64,000 nt of DNA from Rostrohypoxylon terebratum (Eukaryota > Ascomycota > Sordariomycetes > Xylariales > Hypoxylaceae). Shown one piece after another: positions 46,201 through 57,960 of this stretch. Every line of letters begins with the position of its first letter. Positions within the stretch are counted from its first letter, which is position 1. The notes under the pieces were generated by a model that did not search any database, was not told the origin of the DNA, and saw only the letters and a program-made list of their open reading frames with translations. Location of the stretch: positions 62,001 through 126,000 of the forward strand of contig MU385903.1 in the NCBI GenBank assembly GCA_022497145.1, written 5' to 3'. The position numbers and the translations under genes are program-made.

Positions 46201-49200
46201 TAGGTACCTAGTATCTACCTACCTACGTGGTATAATAGACTGGTCAGACACAGATTAACGGACCGAAATACCTAAAGGGAGAAGTGGCGAATAGGCGATC
46301 GGAGTTTATTTGAAGGACTTTTGAGAGGACTGTCGAACCGAAAGCCGAAATGCACACTTGACAGACTGCTAGATACATACCTAGTACCTGATGAGTTGTG
46401 AGTTATTAGGTAATACTAGGTAAATGATCGATAAAAGCGCTGAAATGTGACTATTCCAAGGTCAGCAAACTACTAGGTTAGTGCTAGCAAATTTCGAATG
46501 CTTTAATACAATTAAGATTTCGAAAATAAAAGCTTATTTCATATCTCGCTCATAATGTTACACAAAAGCCTCAATTTAGATACGGCACAGTACGAAGTAC
46601 AGCATACCTGCTTTCAACATCAAACGTATTATAATAGTCGATTCCAGCAGACAGTACTACTAGAAAGAGCGCTGATCATCATTCGGCTTTGTGGTCTGAC
46701 GCCTTCTCCGCATTAAAAACATTCTAATGCGACTTTGGCCTAGACTGGACCGGCCAAGGTACATTGTGTATTGTACAATACTACAATTCCCGGGCTCTGG
46801 ACTCTGGAGTCTGGAGTCTGGACAGTGGAATCTGTAGTACCCTTCAAATACTATTCAAGGTTGTACTTGCGCCTTCCGTACACCTACACTATACATCTTT
46901 ACATCGCTGTGGGCATCCATGGATCGCAATGGGCATCGCACATCCCTTACACTACAGGAACATCAGTGTAGTACGATGTACGTACTCGGGGTATACAAAG
47001 TTTACAGGGTTATGCTCTAGGCTCTAGCGTAGTATATACTCGAGGTACATAGGTACTTTGGCTACTGCATGTGCAAAATACCGATCATGGAAATGGATAA
47101 GCAGTAAACGTTGACCTGTGGACACCAATGGAATCTCTTTGCAAAGGATCGCTGACCTCATTACCAAACATCGCCTAGACATTTCATCATCGACATCATC
47201 GCTCCTCTAAAGATTCCCAGAAAATCCCAGAAAATCCCAGAAAATCTCAGAAAATCTCAGGGTTCAAGGGATCAGCGATCTCCACATCGACAAGGGAGAG
47301 ATGGGGGGGATGGGGGGGCAAGCGGATGGGAAAACACCAATCTACAATTTCCCCGATCCCATTTGCGACAATCCGACAAAAAGTCGATTGCGGCTCAGGC
47401 CGAGCCCTGGACTGCCAGGACTTCCCATTTCATCATCCCAAGCAACCAAGTCTGCCGATCAAGATTCCAGATCTTCATCCTCCACCCTCCACCTGGTAAG
47501 AGAACAGCCAGCAGTCAGCAGTCAGCAACCACCAGCAAGGGCTAATACCACGTACCGTACCGTCGTATTGTACACTTAAGTCTTACATGGACCACTTTAA
47601 GTACACCAAGCACCTGCATAAACATGGGCAAATGCAAATGCAGATGGGCCACCGACGACGTGACGACGACAAACCAACCGACAGCATGCCCTAAAATCGT
47701 CGTAATTAATATGTACATATGTCATATGTAGCCCTCTTCTATTGCCATCAATCGTCCTATTAACCTATAGATGGCAAGACGGGGCGATTTCTTTCTAGGA
47801 AATCCATGCTAGACACGTCATATTTCCGATTTTTCTTCTTTCTTTAATTTCCTATACCTCCGGGGTCTTGCTCACCGTCTAATTCATTTACAGCAATTGT
47901 AAATTTTGCTTCGCTGTAAGTACAGCGGAACTCACCTTGCTTGGCTGCTTACGAGGAACCTAAAACAAAACCCCTCTAACTTTCTGGTCCTAGTACTAGT
48001 CCTGGTAGTCCAGGTACCTCCTCCGTGGGGTATCGTGCATATCGGTGCTTTGACGCGCAAGAGAAACCATCTTACAAGCCAGATGGACAATCTACATTAG
48101 CGGTTGGGAACCGGCGCCAATTCTAGAAACGACCAGCATATACATACAAGGTAAAAATAGTCCTCTCAAGTAGCGTCCTGAAATTTCTAGTGTACTGTTC
48201 CGCTTTCCGCTTCCGCTTCAAGCCATTGATAGTCATGGTAACCATGATCAATTTTCTTACCTAGCAGCATAGGACCTTAGGTTCTTCAAGGTCCCTGGGA
48301 TAGTTCTTCGGTTCTGCGCGTAGAATTGGATCGGTCCTAACGATAGCCGCGCCGGTCTAGATGGACTAGATGGACTAGTTGACTAGGTGGACTACTTAAG
48401 TCTTAAGACGATCCAATTTATCTGTATTACATACAACCCGCGGAGACAGATTTGCGCGTTCAGACCTTGATCGTAACCGGTACCGAAAGATTTTGTGACG
48501 GGATCGACATCACGAATCTGACGATCCCATGCTTGCCCGCGGAGGCTCTGGCCTTAGATTGCTCAGAGTCAGAAAATCTCCTTGCTGAGGGCCCGGCTAG
48601 AACTTTTGTGGCTGAGTAGGGAGTCGGGATTTGGGTCAGTCCTGTCAAAGAGTGTCAGTAACGACTGGCTTTGAGACTCAAGGGACCCCATGGACCCCCA
48701 AAAACGAAGACCCAAGGGTCTGGTGGCGAAAAAAACGGCGCCAACGATACACACACCACCAGGTCTGCTGCAAATTCCCATCTCATCTTGGTCCCCAATT
48801 TTTGTTTCTTGCTATTGATACTCGTGTTAGCCCATTGGCTTATCCTTTCCCACTCCCCTACTCCCCTACTACTTGTCTACTTCCCATGTCCCTTCCCATG
48901 TTACCAATGCTTCGTTCGGCTCCCGTCGTTTATCTGGGCCACCCGCTGTGAACCCATCCACTCCGGGGACCCTGAAGCCGGGATAATCCTGCATCACTCT
49001 CCATTCTCTGGTTCGCCGTCTGATCTGCCCTGGCGAAGGCTTAGACTTCGCGGTCGTTGTCCAAAGCGAGCTTGACAAGACTAGCTTTTTAGCCACCCGC
49101 ATTGCCGCGACTCGTCAACTTCCTTGTAATGTTTCTTGACGTTGTCTCATGATGTTTTCCCTCATACCATACTGCATACATACCGAAGGAAAAGGGAAAG

Positions 49201-50046
49201 ATTGTCGTTACATAATGACCGCTTCTGCTTGATGCCCTAATGACCGGGATTGTCAAAGGTCACGTCGGGCCACATGGGCTTCCTAATTAGCCACATCGTC
49301 TAATATTTTTGTCGATACTCGCATTAACCTACCTTCATATGTGACATAACCTAACTTCTTCCCCTGGGCTGATAGAGAAGAATAACTTCTCTACGACCCT
49401 CTTTGTAACACGGATTATCAAGCCCTCGCGCAATACCGTAATCCCGTCCACGTCGAACTATTTTGAGTCCCCGTTCTAGTCCTTGTCGTTAAACAACTAC
49501 CAGAAACCGAGCACCGTAATCGAATCTTTTTTTCACCCTGGGAGCCCAAAACCCTCTACTCCCCAATACCCCATAGTTACCCATCTCACCCACCTATGAT
49601 TGTTGATGCCATCCCTGCGTCGGATCTGTTTTCATTCTCGGATTGGGCAACTCGGACGGTAGATCCATCCATAATCCCACAAGCATAATCACTTAATCGT
49701 TGCTTGGTGGTGCCACCAGGAGGTACACGAGAGCTCCGTTCCTTACCGATCTGATACATCTTCGAGGCCTGCCCGGATCTTGACCAAGCCCTGGTCGGCA
49801 GCGGCTCAGCCTTCGTCGATTTGCGCCACACCACGCAAGACTACCTCTCTTCCTTCCTTAGCCTCATCAGGACTACTGAGTTTCAACGATTTAGGGTTTA
49901 TCAGACGCCTGGCCACACCTAGTCTGTTAAGGAAGTATTAGAGAATAAGCTTGCCCAGCTTGTTTACAGGTTTAAGCAACATTTCCGAAGACTTGGCATA
50001 CGAGCTCTCCCTCTCCAGTCGTCCAAATTACATCTGGTGAGACCCA
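46201..50046. other. Gene-poor region, second half, with YTH-gene upstream sequence
   Basis: No gene recognised over 3.8 kb. Tandem repeats: GAGTCTG-type units at 46798-46825, a 10-base AAAATCCCAG array at 47217-47260, CAGCAGT units at 47508-47525 and GGACTAGAT-type units at 48358-48395. The segment 49350-50046 is more pyrimidine-rich and probably contains the promoter and 5' leader of the YTH gene. Confidence 0.45.
47217..47260. repeat. 10-bp tandem repeat
   Basis: Four to five copies of AAAATCCCAG, the last two with a C-to-T change (AAAATCTCAG). It lies in a non-coding stretch. Confidence 0.8.
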
Positions 50047-52163
50047 ATGGAAGATGTCCCACCGCCTTCGGCGGCAAACAATGAGTTTGCAACCGGAGAC
50101 GTTGCCGGCAGCGCCTATCAAGGGCGCGCACAGAATGAAGAGCCGCCGCTGTTGCCGCAGGGTGTTAGCCCCGCGAACAATCTCGCCCTTCAAGGTCAGT
50201 ACCAGCAAACTTACGACCCATCACCAAACGCTTTCTCCGGCCAGCTCGAAATGTCTCACTCTCAAGGACTGTCCCGCCAGGGGCCCTACAATATGGCCGC
50301 AATGACCGCCGCGCTTCCGCCATCCGGATATAGACCTAACTATAATCAAGGACAGCCGCAGCAACGATACAATATCGCTCCCTCATCTAATATGATCCAG
50401 CCTATGCCGCAAATTGCTCAGTTCGCAGGGCCGCCCAATATGGCTCAACTTGGAGGCCAACCCTACTATGTAACCCAACATCCGCAGCTATCGCCCTATT
50501 ATAATGCCCAATTTTCGTCGCCGCAACAACAACACCAAATGTCACAACAGCCAAACATGTCTTCACGGCACAATTTGAATTACTACCCGAACCAAGCCAT
50601 GATAAGCCAGACCCAGCATCCTCTGTCCACGGCCGGCTACTATTACCCTCCAACGAACCAATATCAACCACCGCATTCGACTCTCCAAAATCATATGAAT
50701 CCAGGACATTATATCTTAGCGAATGGCTCATCAAATGATATAAGAAACATGTCACCGCCACACGTGAACGACCAGACGAGCGTGGTTGCGAATCCCAGTC
50801 GGGGTGATTGTACGATTGTCCAACCTTGAAAAAATAACGCGATGGAATCGCTAATAACAGATCTCAGCTACACCAGATTCACGATCTAACGTTGTTAGAG
50901 GCCCCCCCCGAAAACCCCGACAAAGCGGTGAGCTTTTCCGACTTCCATTACTTAGGACTCTAGGAACGCTAAGACTTGCTAGGCCATGCCATCTGGATAG
51001 GGAATCTACCTCCGCAAACCGACTTAATGAGCCTGGTCCAACATGTCTGCAAAGAAGCGTTAGGACTGGAATCGCTTTTTCTCATATCAAAGAGTAACTG
51101 CGCTTTTGCGAATTTCAAGGACGAACAGAGCTGCGTCGAGGCCCAACAGAAGCTTCATGACTCAAAATTCCAGTCGGTACGGCTCGTCAGTAGGCTACGA
51201 AAGAGTACGGTTGAAGGGGTGGGTGGTCAGACGGCGCCGACGGGACCAGCAGCAACCTCACCCGGCGTGCAAAATTCTCCGGCCGAATCCGTGACAAGCC
51301 CGCGAGGAAATCCTTCGGAATCAGCGACATCAGCACCCGGTACACAAAATGAATCTAGAAATACAAACAGCGGCGATATAAGTCCACAAAAAGATAAATT
51401 CTTTATACTGAAAAGCCTCACGGTGGAAGATTTAGAGTTGAGCGTTCGAAATGGCGTTTGGGCAACGCAGTCTCACAACGAAGATGTATTGAATAATGCG
51501 TTTAAAGTAAGCTATTCTCATTAATTTCCACTAACAATAAGCCCCAAGGGACAGATCTAACACATCGTACAAAAAAAGTCGGTTGATAATGTTTTTCTAA
51601 TATTTTCTGCGAACAAATCGGGCGAATACTATGGCTATGCCAAGATGACCTCGCCTATAAACGACGATCCGGCAGCTGCCATTGAGTTTGCACCGAAAGC
51701 GCAGGCTACGAGTAACTTAGATCTACCTAAAGCTATTCCAACCGAAGCTACGGACACCTGCCCCCGGGGACGAATCATCGACGACTCGGCGAGAGGGACC
51801 ATATTTTGGGAAGTGGAAAGAGACGACGCCGACTCGACCGCGGAGACGGAGGATTCCGACGAGACGGGAAGCGTGCAGGAAGGCGAAGGGGGTCCTAGCA
51901 AAGCATGGGGCAAACCATTCAAGCTTGAATGGCTCGCGACTACGAGACTTCCATTCTACCGAACACGCGGAATACGAAACCCTTGGAATTCCAACAGGGA
52001 GGTAAAGATAGCAAGAGATGGGACCGAACTGGAACCGTCGGTTGGTAGGAGACTAATCGGGTTGTTCAATCGCATTCAGAGCCCCGGTCCAATGATGGGA
52101 GCAAGACCCGGCATGCCCATCGTTGCAGGATACCCTCCACAGCCTATGCCTCCGTACCGATGA
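50047..52163 (+). CDS. RRM and YTH domain RNA-binding protein (likely m6A reader)
   Basis: Model: join(50047..50809, 50868..50927, 50983..51506, 51579..52163), 643 residues. Residues 1-255 are a disordered Gln/Asn/Pro/Tyr-rich region. Exon 2 encodes SNVVRGPPRKPRQSG, which leads into an RRM with HAIWIGNLPPQTDLM and LFLISKSNCAFANF (about 276-345). The YTH domain runs from about 413: KFFILKSLTVEDLELSV, WATQSHNE with the first cage Trp (434), VFLIFSANKSGEYYGYAKM, then GRIIDDSARGTIFWEV and LEWLATTRLPFYRTRG with IRNPWNSNREVKIARDGTEL. The acidic insert between the last two blocks is fungal. Its relatives bind N6-methyladenosine in mRNA. The first donor (50810, GTACGA) is uncertain, a GTGATT six bases upstream also keeps the frame; the other introns are clear. 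Confidence 0.85.
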
Positions 52164-54150
52164 CGAGGGGCTTGACCCCATACCCATACAATGGGAGGGA
52201 AGACCGGCAAAAGTCAGGGAGGTGGCGAAAACTAAAAATTTGTCGAGCTAGCCTCGGCTGGCTATGCTGTGCGTAGCAAGCATAAGTTCAAGCAAGCAAG
52301 CAAAAAAAAAAAAAAGGATGCTAGGCCGAAGGTACAGCTTGTCGTTGTATATACACGCTTTTCTGAAGGGGGAACGACGCAGAAAAAAAGTGGCGCTTGG
52401 CGTCTTCACGATATTGTACTATAGATAGCGCCCCACAGCGATGCCATGGTTGGTTGCAGTATGTCTGTCTATAGTACCGGTATAATGAAGAAGATACACG
52501 ACGGCAACGCCATTTGCATAATTACCGTCATCATCGAATGATGTGGATGAGTTTGGAAAGAATGCCAAGATGGATTGGATTATATTTAGCTCTCTCTGCT
52601 CGTGCTTGTGGTGACTGTGATGGTGATGGTGATAGTGAAGGTACTTTGATGATATGTGTACCTGATAGGTACGGAGTTGAGATGCGTTTAGGACTACTAG
52701 GTAGGCACATACTATGTACCTACACATGCAGTTGCTGCGCGTACATCTTTCAAGGTTCTACAGGCTGTAATTGCAGCTGGTACTTACAGATACAGATACA
52801 GCTGTCCATTGTCGATATGAAGCCGGTGTGTTGTCGCTGCATCTTGGTACCTAGCAATTTGCTTCCCCGAAGTACGAAATACACATGGTGCGCATACATA
52901 CCTACCTAGTAGTAGTATACCTATGCTGTATGAACTATCACGAATATCATTACTCTGAAAGACAAGTTAGACATTTTCCAGGGTCCTCTTCGGACGGACC
53001 GAGACAACCCACCCCTTGGCAAGGCTTTGTTCGGTTCAATTAGATCCATGGGTAACCCGGAATGAGCTGGGATGACATATGTCTACTATGTCTGCTAGAC
53101 TTGCCGGAATAATCTACGAGCGTCCGAAAGAGTAGCCACCGGCGTCATTTCCGGAGTAGGAGAACCGTGGTTTGGCAGGAAAATGGAAATGCAGAACAAC
53201 GTCATCGCAAGTAAACAAGCATTATACTATACATACATACATACATACATAGTGCTAACATGTTGCCTTTACCCTGCTGTACCCTGCCGTACCCTGCTAA
53301 AATGTTCCCAATATTCACGTGCTCACTCGAGTAATTGCCATTTTCTGTCATGCATGCGGGGATGGCAGGGATGAGTAGAACCGTGATCTACATCGATGTA
53401 CAAGCTCTCCTACGTAAGATGCTAGTACCACTACTGTACACTATTGAGAGATGGGTAAATTTGAGCGACCGAGATGGAGAAAAATAAAACAGATGATAAT
53501 TATTAGAAAGCCCCCGTCATTGATTCGACATATAGCCTGACGTCATGGCGGGTCAAGATGGGTCCCCTGCCAAGACCCTTAGCGCTCGAGATGATCATTT
53601 ACTAGTGTAGGCGGCTACACTAGGTTCGTACTAGCAAGGACCACCTTGTGCGAGGAAAGCAAGACCTAGGGCTGAATAATCTGAATAATCCTTACTAGCC
53701 ACAACTTTCCCTGTTTCGCACCGCCACCACAGCCCCTTGAAGAAGAGTGAAGAAGAGGTCATCGACCGAAGAAATTCCGCGATCGACAAGCCTCAACTCG
53801 TATAGCCACATACGCCACAGTAGACTGTGGCGACTTTCTTCTTGGGACTTCGATACGTACCTATGACATAATGACACAATATAATGCTGTACCACAGTAA
53901 ATTAGTAATCAAAGTTATAGGTACACTCCCTGTTCCCAACCCCTTTAATTGTTGGCATCGGAAAAGCACCTATGACACATATTCGATTCAATTCCACCGG
54001 TCATCTAAGATGAGATGATGCATCGAATATTATTACTATTGGCAAATTGATTCAAAGGACCATTCTCAATAACAATTGAAGTATGTACGTATCACAAAAT
54101 GTCGTACGATGAAAGTTGTGTTGGCATTGTGAGTGTTGAAATTTTGGCGT
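52164..54150. other. Spacer without recognised gene
   Basis: Two kilobases. An A run follows an AAGCAAGCAAGC repeat (about 52291-52315), GTGATG trinucleotide-like repeats lie at 52610-52640, and a TACA tetranucleotide array (five to six units) at 53227-53252. No gene or RNA was recognised. Confidence 0.45.
53227..53252. repeat. ATAC tetranucleotide microsatellite
   Basis: About six consecutive ATAC units in non-coding sequence. Confidence 0.85.
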
Positions 54151-54155
54151 GTTGT

Positions 54156-54185
54156 GGAACGTTATAGAATGTTCTGGTGATTTCT
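54156..54185. promoter_or_regulatory. Heat-shock element array, distal
   Basis: Contiguous five-base units read GGAAC, GTTAT, AGAAT, GTTCT, GGTGA, TTTCT, that is nGAAn and nTTCn modules in register with gaps; CTTCG continues the register at 54091+100. The core AGAATGTTCT is a perfect inverted HSE. It lies about 370 bases upstream of the small heat-shock gene. Confidence 0.6.
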
Positions 54186-54374
54186 CTCAACTTCGCGTAA
54201 TATCGTGAGACTACTTGTCGCTGCGACCACAAGAAAGAACGGAAAGAACATTGTCGAATTGTCGCAATGCGGTTTCCAATTTCCAACCACTACTGGAATA
54301 GTCCATACCCTTCTAGATGAATATAGATTGTTCAGATTGTTCCAATGATGATTCATCTCACAACCCCATAGTTA

Positions 54375-54394
54375 TTTCCTGAACATCGTAGAAA
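54375..54394. promoter_or_regulatory. Heat-shock element, proximal
   Basis: Units TTTCC, TGAAC, ATCGT, AGAAA keep the five-base register: two adjoining inverted modules and a third after one gap. It sits about 165 bases before the first ATG, in a good position for HSF1. An ATTATTTAAG TATA-like box follows at about 54416-54425. Confidence 0.6.
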
Positions 54395-54541
54395 GTGCTT
54401 CCATCGCTACCTCTCAATTATTTAAGGCAGCCTCAGACATCGTGACACTTCTTTCCTTCGTTCATCAGATCAGACACAAAGCAAAACACAAACAGCAAAC
54501 ACAAACATCAAAACACCAAAACACCAAACACTCAACGTTTT

Positions 54542-55348
54542 ATGCAAACTACCCGCGCTCTTACTTCTAAAGTAAACCCGCACAGAATCATCAAGGCTAC
54601 CAAGCAATTCAAACCAATCACCACAACCACTCTATTACCTCGCAACAACTTTCACACATCATCCAAAATGTCGATGTTCGGACCTCGATTTTACACTTCC
54701 GCTGAGCCCAACTTCACGGGTCTCTTCCGTCTCATTGACGACTTCGACAAGTATGCCCTGCAGAACAACAACACCGCCGCTTCTCAGCAGGGCGGTCGTC
54801 ACACCCGCCACCTGCCAACCTTCACTCCCAAGTTCGACCTGAGGGAGACTGAGGACAACTACGAGCTCCATGGCGAGCTTCCAGGTATCGAGAAGGAGAA
54901 CGTCCACGTGGAGTTCACTGACCCGCAGACCATCGTCGTCCGCGGCCGTGTCGAGCGCACCTACCAATCCGGCACTCCCCCAAGCAACCTTCTAGAGAAG
55001 GCGCCCGAGACCGGTGCCATTGCCGAAGCTCCCAAGGAGGAGGAGCACCACGACAAGGCGCACCAGCCCACTGTCGAGGACGACCCAGAGAGCGCTCCGA
55101 CTCCCTCTACGACCACCGTCAGCGTAACTGGGACGGACAAGAACAAGGTAGCCGAGCAGCCCAAGCAGACTCAGCCCCAGCACCGCTTCTGGGTCTCGGA
55201 ACGCAGCGTCGGCGAGTTCTCTCGCACCTTCCAGTTCCCTAGCCGCGTTGATTCCGACAATGTCGCTGCCTCGCTTAACAACGGCATCCTCAGCGTCGTA
55301 GTCCCCAAGGCGAAGAAGCTCGAGGGACGCCGCATCCAAATCAACTAA
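54542..55348 (+). CDS. Small heat-shock protein, Hsp30/Hsp20 type
   Basis: ATP-independent chaperone holding unfolding proteins on stress. Single exon, 268 residues from the first ATG, or 226 from the ATG at 54668, where the usual Hsp30 start (MSMFGPRFYTSAEPN) lies. The alpha-crystallin domain starts at FTPKFDLRETEDNYELHGE and has ELPGIEKENVHVEF and TIVVRGRVERTY. It is interrupted by a roughly 80-residue acidic, Pro/Thr-rich loop, typical of ascomycete Hsp30, and closes with FSRTFQFPSRVDSDNVAASL and the GILSVVVPKA motif. The first 42 residues contain no Asp or Glu, are rich in Arg, Lys, Ser and Thr and end NNFHTSSK, as mitochondrial presequences do. Heat-shock elements lie upstream. Confidence 0.93.
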   Translation: MQTTRALTSKVNPHRIIKATKQFKPITTTTLLPRNNFHTSSKMSMFGPRFYTSAEPNFTGLFRLIDDFDKYALQNNNTAASQQGGRHTRHLPTFTPKFDLRETEDNYELHGELPGIEKENVHVEFTDPQTIVVRGRVERTYQSGTPPSNLLEKAPETGAIAEAPKEEEHHDKAHQPTVEDDPESAPTPSTTTVSVTGTDKNKVAEQPKQTQPQHRFWVSERSVGEFSRTFQFPSRVDSDNVAASLNNGILSVVVPKAKKLEGRRIQIN

Positions 55349-55870
55349 GGGAACAAGTAGTACAGTAGTACATCAACACTACTTACCAGTCTTGTCCTAA
55401 ACACTGTACCATCATCGCTTCCTCCTCTTCGACTATTGCTATTACTACAGTGGTCCGTCCTTCACTCCTTACCTAATACTACCAGAACGAGACCTTTACG
55501 CTCCTTTCTCCTATTCGGAACGGCGGGATGAGACGACTTTACGACATCGAATCACTTCCTAGCACGGAGTTCACGGACGGATAGGGCAGAATGGCATCTC
55601 ACACCTTGCATTAATATGGCGTCTGACTTTCATTCACGAGGCGGAAAAGAGAAAAGAAAAATAATGGGTTCATGGAGGGTTTCTAATTTCTACATCATGG
55701 CTTTCCGATTCGATGGTTTCATTGCTAGTTCAGATTGTGAGGAGGGAGGAGTCGCTTTGGCTGGTTATGATTAGTTGAGAAAGATGATAGTTTCTTAATA
55801 AATCATTTAAATAATATCTTGAGGGCTTGAGTGACTTGTGGTTTGATTTGTTAGGTGCGTTGGTATGAGA
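55349..55870. other. 3' flank of the heat-shock gene
   Basis: No gene recognised. It leads directly into the relict terpenoid cluster. Confidence 0.5.
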
Positions 55871-56825
55871 ACGGCCTAGTGGTGTAGAAGATGCTTGACG
55901 AGACGAGTTAGGGCGGACTTGACGTCCTCCAACGCAGAAGACTCTCCAGAAGCTAACTAGGTAAGGTTAGGTAGTTGCTGAACCCATGGAAGTTGTATGA
56001 TCGGCGATAATGCCAGGGCAGCGTAAGAGACAACTTCGCATATGTTACTCCAAGAACCGTCAAGTTCCTGGGAGCCAATTACATTGGTCAGGATTTGTAG
56101 CGAGATCATTGAGCTGCGATGTTTGAGATGAGGTGCCGTGTAAATATATCGTCACGAAGAACTCCTTCCTCTCGTATGATCTGGTCAAACCTCGCGAAGG
56201 ACTGGGATAGGGGCATCATTCAATAAAATTCACGAGAACGCAAGACCGCCGTCTTGGAACAACTTACCCACTTCTCCTTGATGCATCCACCGAGTACTTG
56301 TCGGCAAAGAAAGCTGATCTAATACTTGTTAAATGGTTCCACGAGTGTTATTTGAGAAGCATCCTACAGAACCCAATGATACCATTATGAAGCCAAAGCT
56401 TCTCCTAGATTATTTCCAATACTAGTAGTAAACGATATCATCTCGTTGATAGGTACTCTGGCTTTTTCCAAAATTGTGATGACCTGGATTATGTTTCTCG
56501 GGTTAGTCTTAGATGATTACAAGGACGAAGGAAATGGTAAACATGCCCAAAAGGTTTCAAATATCGTTGTTGGCCAAGCGCAGGAAACGCCTCCATCTCT
56601 ATTTCCGGTTCCGTACTCCAGATCATCTCTAAGGTAAAGTTACAGCTGTCTCTTGGTCCCATGTTGATGAATATATCAGATATGCTACGGTTGAGGAGAT
56701 GAAACCGCACATAGAACCATCGTCGCCAAGCCGTATCTTGACCTTGTCGAATTCAATAACACCGATTGATGCCTCGAGTGAATGGTGTAGGGTTGATGGT
56801 CTCTCATATACCTGGAGAAAACTAA
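55871..56825 (-). pseudogene. Relict class-II (copalyl-diphosphate-synthase type) diterpene cyclase
   Basis: Intact relatives, about 950 residues, cyclise geranylgeranyl diphosphate and often carry a second, class-I domain. Collinear family segments on the minus strand, in this order: VYERPSTLHHSLEASIG and IEFDKVK, then DDGSMCG with SSTVAYLIYSSTWDQET (56820-56645), LYLRDDLEYGTGNRDGGV and SCAWPTTIFETFW (about 56640-56540), an ILEKARVPI helix (about 56465), ELDGSWSNICEVVSYAAL (about 56075-55990) and ALEDVKSALTRLVKHLLHH (about 55950-55880), which resembles the region entering the class-I domain. Reading frames change between the first two segments (near 56640), stops occur near 56518, 56375 and 55874, and the DxDD acid motif is not recognisable where it should be (about 56350). 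No start codon or C-terminal class-I half is seen. Non-functional with high likelihood. Confidence 0.75.
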
Positions 56826-57960
56826 TGCAATATCTTGAGGGTTAACGAATTAATAAAAAATATGTTTAGGGGTAGACTGTATTGTAAATTTTAGGTACGT
56901 ACTGGTTGAGTGTTTAGCCCCCGATTCCAAGTAGAGGTATGTTTCAAGGGACCTTGATGCTACCTCGCGTACAAATGCTGTCCCACCACCTGCGGACCTA
57001 CGGTCAACTTCGGCATGCATTTATACTTGAATGTTAGTAAAGCAGCAAGAAATTTGGAGATTGTTGCATTCATAGCGTTTAAGTGGGTGATGGACTTGAT
57101 AATTGATTCGAGGTCTTACATAGGAACCTAGGTAATGCGTTGAGATACTGAATTTTTCAGTTTCATTTGATTCCTTCCAGAATGGTCATGACATACTCCT
57201 ATGTGGTGTTGAGTACATACGACTTACGAGGACGAAAAAAAAATAAACAAGCTACCTACTAGGAGGTAGTTATTATATTTCCGTCGTCAAGTCCCCTGTA
57301 AATATAAGGGAACTAGCGTTGCTTAGCGCACTGCTCATAGCCCTGGAGCCCTGGAGATCAGCGGTTAACGATAGCCTAGAGCAACAGCTCAATAGTGGCT
57401 TAACTACAATAAACAACTTATTTCATTCCATTCGTCGTTGAAATTGCTTTAATTGGAGCTTGATTATCTTTTACTGCCTATATTAAGTCCATTCTTAAAG
57501 AAATACCATTATCACAATTATACCCGTGCTGCCGTAGACATGCATATCCTTACCTATATCTTTAACGCCTGGAAACTCTCCCATTGCTTATAATACAGGT
57601 GGCTCAAGGGGTTTATTATGCAGTGTAAAATTGGCAGGGTGGGATGGCTATAGCCCTACTCATTTGGCCGCTATTAGGTATGGACGTGTTGTGCAACACC
57701 CAGGATCTGGGTGGGTGTTGATGTCTAGGTAGGTAAGTGATAATAAAAGGGAACCCCTTCTCCTAAAAGTTTCTGGGCTTCTTCAAGCATAGGTAGGTAC
57801 TTACCTAGATATTGTACCTATATGGAAAAAATGGCAACTCAAGATTACTTTGACTTGCTTTGGGCTCCGTCCCCGTGACACGAACCAGTTTAGGGACAAC
57901 TAGTTAGGCCATGAAACAAAAGTTTCCCAATGACCAGTTGGTCATTGTTCCCTAATTCCA
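56826..57960. other. Degenerate spacer inside the relict cluster
   Basis: AT-rich. A short minus-strand open stretch at about 56910-57025 (SAGGGTAFVREVASRSLETY) looks protein-like but is not assigned. A CAGGATCTGGGTG-type inverted pair at about 57690-57720 was noted. No intact gene. Confidence 0.35.
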
